From Desulfohalobiaceae bacterium (GTDB taxonomy: Bacteria; Desulfobacterota; Desulfovibrionia; Desulfovibrionales; Desulfothermaceae): a stretch of 8,783 bases of DNA. A program made the position numbers and the translations under genes. Below the pieces are notes generated by a model, which made no database searches, was not told the DNA's origin, and saw only the letters and a list, made by a program, of their open reading frames with translations. This document shows, piece by piece, positions 1 to 6,235 of the stretch; the stretch's first letter is position 1; each line of letters opens with the position of its first letter. Location: positions 1 through 8,783 of the forward strand of contig JAIPDU010000055.1 of NCBI GenBank assembly GCA_021737525.1, read 5' to 3'.

Positions 1-419
1 TAGGAAGCACTCGGAGCCGAGGTCTCCACGATGATGCGGTCCTTGAAGTGTTTTTTTATGATCTTGGCCCCGCACTCCCGGCACTGAAAGGTTACCAGGC
101 CGCTCAGATTGGCCGCCTTGAGCAGGAACCTGCGCGGATCGTCCTCCTGCCAGTTATTCGTGCTTGCCCCGCAGATCTCGCACTGGACATCGTAGTCCAC
201 CGGGTAATTGAACCCCCAGAATTTCTTGAGATTTTCCCAATCATCCAAGGGCTCCTGCGCCGCGGGGTCCTGCTCCCGTTCCAGCTTGTTCAGCTCGCGT
301 TTGAGGACCGGAGCAACCTCTTTTTCGATCCGATCCCACATCTCCGGGCTGATGAATAGGCCCAGAAATTCTCCCTTGTCACCGTAAAGGGACTGTATAG
401 GCTTGTTATCGTTCAGCAT
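1..419 (-). CDS. Small zinc-ribbon protein of unknown function (3' end at window edge)
   Basis: 139 residues are visible, and the next codon begins TA at the window edge, so the stop probably lies one base outside. I do not recognise a named function. The N-terminal part (about 8-32, Q-S-L-Y-G-D-K-G-E-F-L-G-L-F-I-S-P-E-M-W) looks like a small folded domain. A charged, probably helical stretch follows (about 30-66). The C-terminal half carries two CxxC knuckles, C80-E-I-C83 and C113-R-E-C116, separated by 29 residues, as in a zinc ribbon. There is no signal peptide or membrane segment, so the protein is probably cytoplasmic. The start at 419 has AGGGAG nine bases upstream. An in-frame ATG at 437, preceded by GAGGAAG, would add six residues and cannot be excluded. 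The gene is divergent from parB. The fold call is from cysteine spacing only; binding of nucleic acid or protein would be inference. Confidence 0.75.
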   Translation of the reverse strand, partial: MLNDNKPIQSLYGDKGEFLGLFISPEMWDRIEKEVAPVLKRELNKLEREQDPAAQEPLDDWENLKKFWGFNYPVDYDVQCEICGASTNNWQEDDPRRFLLKAANLSGLVTFQCRECGAKIIKKHFKDRIIVETSAPSAS

Positions 420-536
420 ACGGTCTTTCTCCCTCATCTCTTCCTCGTTTACCTCCAATTATCCTTCCCGGACCGACCCGAGCCCAACCGGGCATTAAAG
501 GGGATCGTCCCCTCCGTACTCCGGCTGGAGCAGGGC

Positions 537-565
537 TTGCCAAAAACCTCATCTACCGGTTACAT
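537..565 (+). promoter_or_regulatory. Possible sigma-70 promoter for parB
   Basis: TTGCCA at 537-542 matches the -35 consensus at 5 of 6 positions. After a 17-base spacer, TTACAT at 560-565 matches the -10 consensus at only 3 of 6. An extended -10-like TGCTATTCT lies just downstream at 582-590 but lacks a good -35. Either could start the parB transcript, giving a leader of more than 100 bases. This is a weak, pattern-only call. Confidence 0.2.
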
Positions 566-696
566 ACAGGAAAAGCCACTGTGCTATTCTTGGGGTGATT
601 TGTCCCGTGGAAAGCGCTTGGGCTGAAGGGCGTCTTATCGCCCCGAGCCGGGCAAGAAGCGGGCCATGCACTCCAAAGAGGGGACCAAGCGAGGAA

Positions 697-701
697 AGGA
701 G
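697..701 (+). promoter_or_regulatory. Ribosome binding site deciding the parB start
   Basis: AGGAG, six bases before the ATG at 708, favours that start over the in-frame ATG 14 codons upstream at 666. The upstream ATG has no comparable site and would add residues before the conserved G-L-G-R-G-L N-terminus. Confidence 0.75.
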
Positions 702-707
702 AGAATC

Positions 708-1643
708 ATGCCACCCAGCAATAAAGGATTGGGCAGGGGCCTGGACGCCCTGTTCCAGCAAAACGAGACCTCTTTCTCGGATGAGGCGGGCAGTGGATAC
801 CAATTCCTGCAGCTGGATTGCTTGGATCCCAATCCCAACCAGCCCAGGAAGACCTTTTCCACGGAATCCCTCCAGGAGCTCGCTGAATCTATCAGGAAGC
901 AGGGACTCCTTCAACCTCTTCTGGTGCGGCCGTCGCACCGTACCCCTGGCCGTTACGAGATCATTGCCGGGGAGCGAAGATGGCGGGCCTGCCATTTGGC
1001 CCAGCTGGAGCAACTCCCTGTCATTGTCTCCGATATATCCGACACGGATGCCATGATTCTCGGCCTCATGGAGAATCTGCAGCGTGAGGACCTCAATCCC
1101 GTGGAAGAGGCTGAAGGCCTTCGCAGACTCCAGGAGCTCGCCGGCATGGGCCAGGAGGAGCTGGCCCAGCGCGTGGGCAAGAGCCGCTCCGGCACGGCGA
1201 ACAGCCTGCGGCTGCTCAAGCTTGAACCCGAAATCCTGGAGGCGGTACGCGAGCAACGCATCGGGGCCAGCCAAGCCCGCAACCTGCTGGCAATCGATGA
1301 TGCGGACATCAGGTGGCAGGTCTTTCAGCTCTTGTTGCAGAACAGGCTGACCATCCGGGATCTGGAAAATCTCATTACCTATTACCGGGAAGAGGGGAAG
1401 CTGCCGGACTACTTGAGCCAACAGCCCTCGGAGAACAGGAAAACATCTTCGGATTCCGGATTCAAGGGACTCAAAAAGAGATTGCAACAGCAGATGAGCC
1501 ATTATTTCGACACCCCGGTCCGTATACGCGGCTCCCAGGATAAGGGTTCCGTTTCCTTTTCCTACAATTCCAGACAGGAGCTGAGTGAGCTGTTGCAGAA
1601 ATTTGGTCTGCAAGAAGATGACAATGTTTCACGTGAAACATAA
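708..1643 (+). CDS. parB: Chromosome-partitioning protein ParB (CTPase, parS-binding)
   Basis: 311-residue ParB/Spo0J. It binds parS, uses CTP to close into a sliding clamp, spreads along DNA near the origin, and works with ParA and SMC in segregation. Domains in order: the N-terminal ParA-interacting box G7-L-G-R-G-L12 followed by D-A-L-F; the ParB/Srx CTP-binding domain (about 33-140) with G88-E-R-R-W-R-A94 and M121-E-N-L-Q-R-E-D-L-N-P131; a helix-turn-helix domain (about 146-235) with G-K-S-R-S-G-T-A-N-S-L-R-L-L at 157-170; a charged linker (about 236-255); and a C-terminal dimerisation domain (about 255-305). Length is typical of chromosomal ParB. The last codons contain a perfect parS site and encode V-S-R-E-T. 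It heads a probable operon with rfaE1 16 bases downstream. No parA is adjacent, although the ParA-interaction box is intact, so parA is expected elsewhere. Confidence 0.97.
   Translation: MPPSNKGLGRGLDALFQQNETSFSDEAGSGYQFLQLDCLDPNPNQPRKTFSTESLQELAESIRKQGLLQPLLVRPSHRTPGRYEIIAGERRWRACHLAQLEQLPVIVSDISDTDAMILGLMENLQREDLNPVEEAEGLRRLQELAGMGQEELAQRVGKSRSGTANSLRLLKLEPEILEAVREQRIGASQARNLLAIDDADIRWQVFQLLLQNRLTIRDLENLITYYREEGKLPDYLSQQPSENRKTSSDSGFKGLKKRLQQQMSHYFDTPVRIRGSQDKGSVSFSYNSRQELSELLQKFGLQEDDNVSRET
1625..1640. promoter_or_regulatory. parS: parS centromere site (perfect 16-bp palindrome)
   Basis: The sequence TGTTTCACGTGAAACA is a perfect palindrome identical to the widely conserved bacterial parS consensus bound by ParB. 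It lies inside the last codons of parB, ending three bases before the end of the stop codon. In the frame of rfaE1 the same bases read M-F-H-V-K-H, an N-terminus often seen where parS lies at a gene start. I saw no second copy in the window. It is likely a ParB loading site and indicates an origin-proximal location. Confidence 0.95.
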
Positions 1644-1659
1644 CCAAGACGACGAGCCC

Positions 1660-2670
1660 ATGCTGCGAAACATTTCTCAAGATCGGCTCCTGGCGGGAAT
1701 CGATGCCTTGCGGGCAGCGCGGATCACTGTTGCCGGAGACGTGATGCTCGATCACTATCAGTACGGGACTGTGGACAGGATCTCTCCGGAAGCTCCGGTC
1801 CCGGTTGTCGCTGTAGTCCAGGAGCAGTACCGCCTGGGCGGCGCGGCGAATGTGGCCCGCAACACGCGGAGTTTGGGCGCTGAAACGAAATTGCTCGGAT
1901 GCTGCGGAAACAATCCGGCCCGGTCCCGGATCGGGGAGCTGTTGCGCCAGGAGGGGGTGGAGGACGGGATCCTGACCGTGCCGGATCTGGCGACGATCCA
2001 GAAAACCCGGGTCATTGCGCAGGGTCAACAGGTGGTTCGAATCGACAAGGAGGATTCCGGAGCGGGTTCCGGGGCGGAAGGGCTGAAAAGCAGCCTTCTC
2101 CGGTCGGATAGCAGTCCCCCGCAAGTGCTGATTCTCTCGGATTATGGCAAGGGGACCCTCTCCCCGGGTTTTCTCGCAGTGCTTCAGGGAGAGGAGTTCT
2201 CCGGCTGCCGTATTTTTGTCGATCCCAAGCCGGACAATTTCGGCTCCTATCCCGCCCCGGAAATGATCACCCCCAACCGGAAGGAGACGGAGCGCATCTG
2301 GGGCCGCAGGATGAGGGGCCCGGAGGATATCGTCGCCGCGGGTGACGCGATCAGGGAAGGATGCGGAGCGGAGAACGTGCTCATTACCCTGGGTGAAGAG
2401 GGCATGGTCCTGTTGGAGGCCTCAGGGGCGGTCTGGAAGATAGTGACCCAGGCCAGACGCGTTTTCGATGTGACGGGTGCGGGGGATACGGTCGTCGCTG
2501 TCGCCTCCGCGGCCATGGCTGGCGGTATGGACGCCCTGCACGCCAGCGTGCTGGCCAATACCGCCGCGGGGATGGTCGTGGAGGAGGTCGGGGCGGCGAC
2601 TGTCGATGCGGCAGGCCTCAAACACCACATTCGGCACGGAGAGGAGATCTCCGTGCACAAATGGCGCTGA
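1660..2670 (+). CDS. rfaE1: D-glycero-beta-D-manno-heptose-7-phosphate kinase (RfaE1/HldE kinase domain)
   Basis: 336-residue PfkB-family sugar kinase that phosphorylates heptose 7-phosphate to the 1,7-bisphosphate in ADP-heptose synthesis for the LPS inner core. Visible motifs: A-G-D-V-M-L-D at 25-31; R40-I-S-P-E-A-P-V-P48, typical of RfaE; PfkB signature 1, G60-G-A-A-N-V-A-R-N68; S160-D-Y-G-K-G165; V188-D-P-K190; N206-R-K-E-T210; and signature 2, D270-V-T-G-A-G-D276, with D276 the expected catalytic base and GAGD the anion hole. The protein ends after the kinase domain, so the adenylyltransferase step (RfaE2/HldC) must be encoded elsewhere, as in bacteria with the two enzymes split. I chose the ATG at 1660 because it places the first motif at the usual distance. 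It has only a weak ribosome binding site, and an in-frame ATG at 1624, preceded by AAGAAG, would add 12 residues read through parS. A close 5' neighbour (parB) and 3' neighbour (ftsE) suggest cotranscription. Confidence 0.92.
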   Translation: MLRNISQDRLLAGIDALRAARITVAGDVMLDHYQYGTVDRISPEAPVPVVAVVQEQYRLGGAANVARNTRSLGAETKLLGCCGNNPARSRIGELLRQEGVEDGILTVPDLATIQKTRVIAQGQQVVRIDKEDSGAGSGAEGLKSSLLRSDSSPPQVLILSDYGKGTLSPGFLAVLQGEEFSGCRIFVDPKPDNFGSYPAPEMITPNRKETERIWGRRMRGPEDIVAAGDAIREGCGAENVLITLGEEGMVLLEASGAVWKIVTQARRVFDVTGAGDTVVAVASAAMAGGMDALHASVLANTAAGMVVEEVGAATVDAAGLKHHIRHGEEISVHKWR

Positions 2671-2691
2671 TGCGCAGGCGGCTCACCGGAT

Positions 2692-3354
2692 ATGCTCAAC
2701 CTCCGCCACGTTTCCTACGCCTTCGGAACCTACTGGGTGCTCAAGAATCTCTCCTTCCAGGTGGAGCCCGGAGGGTTCACCTTTCTTTTCGGTCCCTCGG
2801 GTGCGGGCAAGACCACGCTCCTGCGCCTGCTGCACGGTTCCCTGTCCTTGCAAAGGGGTGCCGCGAGCGTGGCGGGCTTTGATCTGGCCAGCCTAAACAG
2901 GCGCATGGTCCCCAGGCTGCGCAGGACGGTGAGCGTGGTTTTTCAGGAATTCAAGGTCCTGCCCCACAAAACGGTGAAGGAGAATATCGCCCTGCCCATG
3001 CTGGTCCGGGGGATACCCAAGGCCCAGATGGAACGCCGCACCAATGCCATCTGCCGCGTGCTCAGGCTGGAGAAGAGAATGCATCTCGCCTGCAGGGGGC
3101 TCTCCGGGGGTGAGCAACAACGCGTGGCCATCGCTCGCGCCGTGGTGACCAATCCCAAGCTGCTTTTATCCGACGAGCCGACGGGCAATCTGGATGAGGA
3201 GCTCTCCACCAGGCTCTTGGAGATCTTCAAGCAGTTCAATCAGTTCGGGACAACGATTTTTCTGGCAACGCACAATAGGCGGCTCATCGACCTCGTGCCC
3301 CAGGCAAAAGTGCTGGTTCTGGATGAGGGCAGGCTGGAGCAGGAGTGCGGCTAG
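2692..3354 (+). CDS. ftsE: Cell-division ATP-binding protein FtsE
   Basis: 220-residue ABC ATPase of the FtsEX complex, which at the septum uses ATP hydrolysis to activate periplasmic murein-hydrolase regulators and supports divisome assembly. All ABC motifs are present: Walker A G34-P-S-G-A-G-K-T-T42, Q-loop Q85 in V-V-F-Q-E-F-K-V-L (close to the FtsE-typical V-F-Q-D-F-K-L-L), ABC signature L137-S-G-G-E-Q-Q-R144, Walker B L-L-L-S-D-E-P with catalytic E162, D-loop G165-N-L-D168, and switch H194. Length matches the family. The next gene is ftsX, which fixes the identity among similar LolD/MacB-type ATPases. The start at 2692 follows rfaE1 by 21 bases. Its ribosome binding site is weak (AGGCGG about ten bases upstream), so translation may depend partly on coupling to rfaE1. 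Confidence 0.94.
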   Translation: MLNLRHVSYAFGTYWVLKNLSFQVEPGGFTFLFGPSGAGKTTLLRLLHGSLSLQRGAASVAGFDLASLNRRMVPRLRRTVSVVFQEFKVLPHKTVKENIALPMLVRGIPKAQMERRTNAICRVLRLEKRMHLACRGLSGGEQQRVAIARAVVTNPKLLLSDEPTGNLDEELSTRLLEIFKQFNQFGTTIFLATHNRRLIDLVPQAKVLVLDEGRLEQECG

Positions 3355-3442
3355 AAGCCCGGCGGCAAGGCCCGAGGCTCGATGAAGGGGTCTTGGGGCA
3401 CTGGAGAGGACCCGGAAAATCGGGGAGCAAAGGATCGCTACC

Positions 3443-4315
3443 GTGAACAGGATCGCATTTCTGCTGGGCAAGGGAATACGGGATCTGTGGGCCAACAAGT
3501 GGGAACAGGGGGTCACCCTTGTGGCCCTGACCCTCCTTCTGTTTCTGGGGCTCATGTTCATCCTGGTCGTGTTCAACGTGCGTCAGCAGGTTCTCAGCCG
3601 GCAGGGGGAAATGAGCTTCGAGGTCTACTGGGAGAGCTCCGCTTCCCTGGAACAGGTCAAAAAACAGTGGAAGGAGCTGAAGCAAGAGGATCTTGTCCAG
3701 TCCATTTCCACCTATACGCCTGACGAGGCGTTGGGCTCCCTGTCCCAGGGACTGGGCAACGTGGATCTGGACTGGCTCAAGACGCAGAATCCCCTGCCCC
3801 CCACGGCACTGGTCCAGGTGCGGCTGCCCCAGTCATCCCCCCGCGAGGCGGTCCAGGAGCTTGTGGGCCATATCGAGGAGCGCCCGGGTGTGGATGAGGT
3901 GAGCATGAACTCGGAGCACCTGCGTCGGGCGAGCACGTGGACCAGGCTCAGCGAGAGGGTGTACTATCCCTTTCTGGCGGGAGTGATCTTCTTGGTTGCC
4001 CTGATCATGGGCAATACCTTCAAGCTGACCCTCTATTCCAAGCGGGAAGAGGTGGAGGTCCTCCGCCTTGTCGGAGCGGGAAGATGGTTCATTCAGCTGC
4101 CTCTCTTTGCGGGAGCGGTTGTTCAGGCCACTGTTGGAGGCGGACTGGCTCTGCTCCTGCTGAAGATCGGTCAAGGCTCCCTGAACGAGGCCCTCAATGT
4201 GGCCCCGCTGTGGCTCGAGCTCCATTTTCTGCCCCTGCAGCATATCGCGGCTTTCTTCGGGGTCCTGGTGGGCGTGGCCATTCTCAGCAGCTGGGTGGCC
4301 ATTCGCGATATTTGA
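3443..4315 (+). CDS. ftsX: Cell-division membrane protein FtsX
   Basis: 290-residue permease-like partner of FtsE. It transmits ATPase activity across the inner membrane to cell-wall hydrolase regulators. The topology is FtsX-like: cytoplasmic N-terminus, TM1 about 24-45, a large periplasmic loop about 46-172, then TM2 about 175-195, TM3 about 216-240 and TM4 about 266-287, with a short cytoplasmic tail ending W-V-A-I-R-D-I. The segment S199-K-R-E-E-V-E-V-L-R-L-V-G-A212 after TM2 is the conserved FtsX motif of the FtsE coupling region. The start is a GTG with AAAGGA eight bases upstream; no earlier in-frame ATG/GTG/TTG start is usable. The 88-base gap after ftsE is unusual, because ftsE and ftsX commonly abut or overlap. 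It contains no recognisable terminator. Confidence 0.93.
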   Translation: MNRIAFLLGKGIRDLWANKWEQGVTLVALTLLLFLGLMFILVVFNVRQQVLSRQGEMSFEVYWESSASLEQVKKQWKELKQEDLVQSISTYTPDEALGSLSQGLGNVDLDWLKTQNPLPPTALVQVRLPQSSPREAVQELVGHIEERPGVDEVSMNSEHLRRASTWTRLSERVYYPFLAGVIFLVALIMGNTFKLTLYSKREEVEVLRLVGAGRWFIQLPLFAGAVVQATVGGGLALLLLKIGQGSLNEALNVAPLWLELHFLPLQHIAAFFGVLVGVAILSSWVAIRDI

Positions 4316-4541
4316 TGCCGATTCCCGGGATGGGGGCAGAGGTGCCCTTCCAGGCCCGGCTTGCTCGGGCCTGTTCCCGCGGCAAGGGTCCGGACGCATC
4401 ACCGCCTGCGGCCCAGGGCCTCCTGTGCGCGACAAAGCCGCCAGCGCCGAATAGAAGGGAGCCGCAGATTTACGCTGAATCCAGGAAAGTGCTGAATAGT
4501 TACGGCACATTTACATTTGAACGGCAAGGATTGGAGGCCGC
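4316..4541. other. Intergenic region between ftsX and ilvD
   Basis: 226 bases with no credible gene. It contains one good inverted repeat (4352-4372) near the ftsX end. Toward ilvD the sequence becomes AT-richer (about 4460-4520), as expected for a promoter, but I could not assign confident -35/-10 boxes. No leader peptide rich in Ile, Val or Leu codons is evident, so I see no sign of classical attenuation of ilvD. Confidence 0.55.
4352..4372 (+). terminator. Hairpin after ftsX, possible weak terminator
   Basis: AGGCCCG (4352-4358) and CGGGCCT (4366-4372) form a perfect GC-rich 7-bp stem with a 7-base loop, 36 bases after the ftsX stop. No T-run follows (the next bases are GTTCCCG), so it is not a canonical intrinsic terminator. 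It could pause polymerase or stabilise the 3' end of the parB-ftsX transcript. Confidence 0.4.
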
Positions 4542-6212
4542 ATGCGAAGTGACATCATGAAGTCCGGAGTAGAGAGGGGTCCCCACAGGTCGCTCCTTTA
4601 CGCCCTGGGGCTGGAGGAGCGGGAGATCGGTCAGCCGCTGATCGGTGTGGTGAATGCGGCCAACGAGATCGTGCCCGGGCACATGCACCTGGACAATCTG
4701 GCCAGGGCGGTCAAGGACGGGGTCCGCTCCGCCGGGGGGACGCCAATCGAGTTCCCGGTGATCGGCATCTGCGACGGACTGGCCATGAACCATTCCGGAA
4801 TGCGCATGAGCTTGCCCAGCAGGGAGCTTATCGCGGACTCCATCGAGGCCATGGCTACTGCCCAGCCCTTTGACGGGCTGGTGTTCATTCCCAATTGCGA
4901 CAAGATCGTGCCGGGCATGCTCATGGCCATGCTCAGGCTGAATCTTCCCGCCATCTGCGTGAGCGGCGGCCCCATGCTCGCGGGTGAGCACGAGGGGCAA
5001 ACCGTGGATCTGATCAGTGTCTTCGAGGCGGTGGCGCGGACGCGGAACGGGGAGATGTCCCGGGAGGAGCTGAGCGTCCTGGAACAGAAGGCCTGTCCCG
5101 GGTGCGGCAGCTGCTCCGGCATGTTCACCGCCAATACCATGAACTGCCTGAGCGAGGGCCTGGGAGTTGCCCTGCCCGGAAACGGCACCATCCCGGCGGT
5201 GCACTCCCAGAGAGTGAGACTGGCCAAGGAGGCGGGACGCAGGGTCATGGGCCTGCTGGAGCAGGAAACCACTCCCAGGGATATCGTTGACCAAAGGAGT
5301 CTGCGCAATGCGGTGGCCCTGGATATGGCCCTGAGCGGATCCACGAACACGGTGCTGCATCTGCCGGCGATCGCGGCGGAATGCGGCCTGGAGCTGCCCT
5401 TGGAGGTCTTTGATCGGATCAGCCGGGAGACCCCCAACTTGTGCAAGCTCTCTCCGGCGGGGCCCTATCACCTGGAGGATCTGAACCGGGCGGGCGGCGT
5501 GCCCGCTGTCCTGGCCGAGCTGGACCGGAAGGGCCTGCTGGAGACGGACTGCCTGACAGTCACCGGCCTGAGCCTCAAGCAGAACCTGGCTCAACTCGGG
5601 GCGCACAGGAGGGACAGCGAGGTGATCCGCAGCTATGAGGCCCCCTATCAGGAGGACGGGGGGATTGCCATTCTCTACGGCAATCTCGCCCCCGAGGGGT
5701 GCGTGGTCAAGCAGTCCGCGGTGGCAGAGGAAATGAAGTCGCAAAGCGGCAGAGCAAGGGTCTTCTTTTCCGAGGCCGAAGCGGTGGAGGCCATCCTGAA
5801 CAGCGAAATCCGCAAAGGCGACGTGGTGATTATCTCCTTCGAGGGCCCCAAGGGAGGGCCGGGTATGCGGGAGATGCTCGCGCCCACCTCGGCCATTGCC
5901 GGTATGGGCCTGGGGCGCGACGTGGCCCTGGTCACGGACGGACGATTCAGCGGCGGAACACGGGGAGCCGCCATAGGCCATGTTTCCCCGGAAGCGGCCG
6001 AGGGAGGGCTCATCGGCCTGTTGCGGGACGGGGACACCGTGCGCATCGACATTCCCAACAGGCGTCTGGAGGCGGAGCTCGATGAGGAGGAGATCGAGCG
6101 CCGCAGGCGCGATTTCGTCGCTCCCCAAAAGGAGGTGGAATCGGCCTTTCTGCGGAGATATGCCCAGCAGGCGACATCCGCGGCTCAAGGGGCCGTGTGC
6201 AAACCGTATTGA
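4542..6212 (+). CDS. ilvD: Dihydroxy-acid dehydratase IlvD
   Basis: 556-residue IlvD/Edd-family Fe-S dehydratase. It converts 2,3-dihydroxyisovalerate and 2,3-dihydroxy-3-methylvalerate to the 2-keto acids in valine, isoleucine and leucine synthesis, in the cytoplasm. Motifs: C77-D-G-L-A-M-N-H84 with metal ligand D78; N118-C-D-K121, with cluster cysteine C119 and the expected carbamylated K121; C185-P-G-C-G-S-C-S-G-M-F-T-A-N-T-M-N-C-L203, with cluster cysteine C191; E434-G-P-K-G-G-P-G-M441; P448-T-S450; and D466-G-R-F-S-G-G-T-R-G475, with S470 the expected catalytic base. Length is normal. The N-terminal region reads E-I-V-P-G-H rather than a cysteine-bearing T-P-C-N, as in the Escherichia coli type. 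The start is fixed by GGAGG four bases upstream. The gene is probably cotranscribed with the downstream methyltransferase; no other ilv or leu gene is in the window. Confidence 0.97.
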   Translation: MRSDIMKSGVERGPHRSLLYALGLEEREIGQPLIGVVNAANEIVPGHMHLDNLARAVKDGVRSAGGTPIEFPVIGICDGLAMNHSGMRMSLPSRELIADSIEAMATAQPFDGLVFIPNCDKIVPGMLMAMLRLNLPAICVSGGPMLAGEHEGQTVDLISVFEAVARTRNGEMSREELSVLEQKACPGCGSCSGMFTANTMNCLSEGLGVALPGNGTIPAVHSQRVRLAKEAGRRVMGLLEQETTPRDIVDQRSLRNAVALDMALSGSTNTVLHLPAIAAECGLELPLEVFDRISRETPNLCKLSPAGPYHLEDLNRAGGVPAVLAELDRKGLLETDCLTVTGLSLKQNLAQLGAHRRDSEVIRSYEAPYQEDGGIAILYGNLAPEGCVVKQSAVAEEMKSQSGRARVFFSEAEAVEAILNSEIRKGDVVIISFEGPKGGPGMREMLAPTSAIAGMGLGRDVALVTDGRFSGGTRGAAIGHVSPEAAEGGLIGLLRDGDTVRIDIPNRRLEAELDEEEIERRRRDFVAPQKEVESAFLRRYAQQATSAAQGAVCKPY

Positions 6213-6235
6213 ATGCGCCGGGTTCGGGAGGACAT

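Larger units (their letters stand above)
438..707. other. Divergent intergenic region upstream of parB
   Basis: This 270-base stretch lies between the divergent zinc-ribbon gene and parB and must hold the promoters for both. Small perfect inverted repeats are visible at 482-493 (GCCC, loop AACC, GGGC) and 500-512 (GGGGA, loop TCG, TCCCC). Neither is followed by a T-tract on the plus strand, so they do not look like intrinsic terminators. Reading frames crossing the region have no good ribosome binding site or recognisable product. No parA, tRNA or riboswitch is apparent. Confidence 0.6.

Noticed and set aside
500..512. GGGGA-TCG-TCCCC hairpin upstream of parB as a terminator
   Set aside because: The stem is only 5 bp and no T-run follows on the plus strand; on the minus strand it lies upstream of the zinc-ribbon start, where a terminator would not be expected for that gene.
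666..707. Upstream ATG extension of parB
   Set aside because: It adds 14 residues before the conserved ParB N-terminus and lacks a good ribosome binding site, whereas AGGAG lies correctly before 708.
549..1613. 354-codon minus-strand open frame opposite parB
   Set aside because: It mirrors parB codons and shows no family resemblance; parB on the plus strand has every expected motif.
4316..4541. Possible ilv attenuator leader peptide before ilvD
   Set aside because: No short frame rich in Ile/Val/Leu codons with a following terminator and antiterminator pair could be found.
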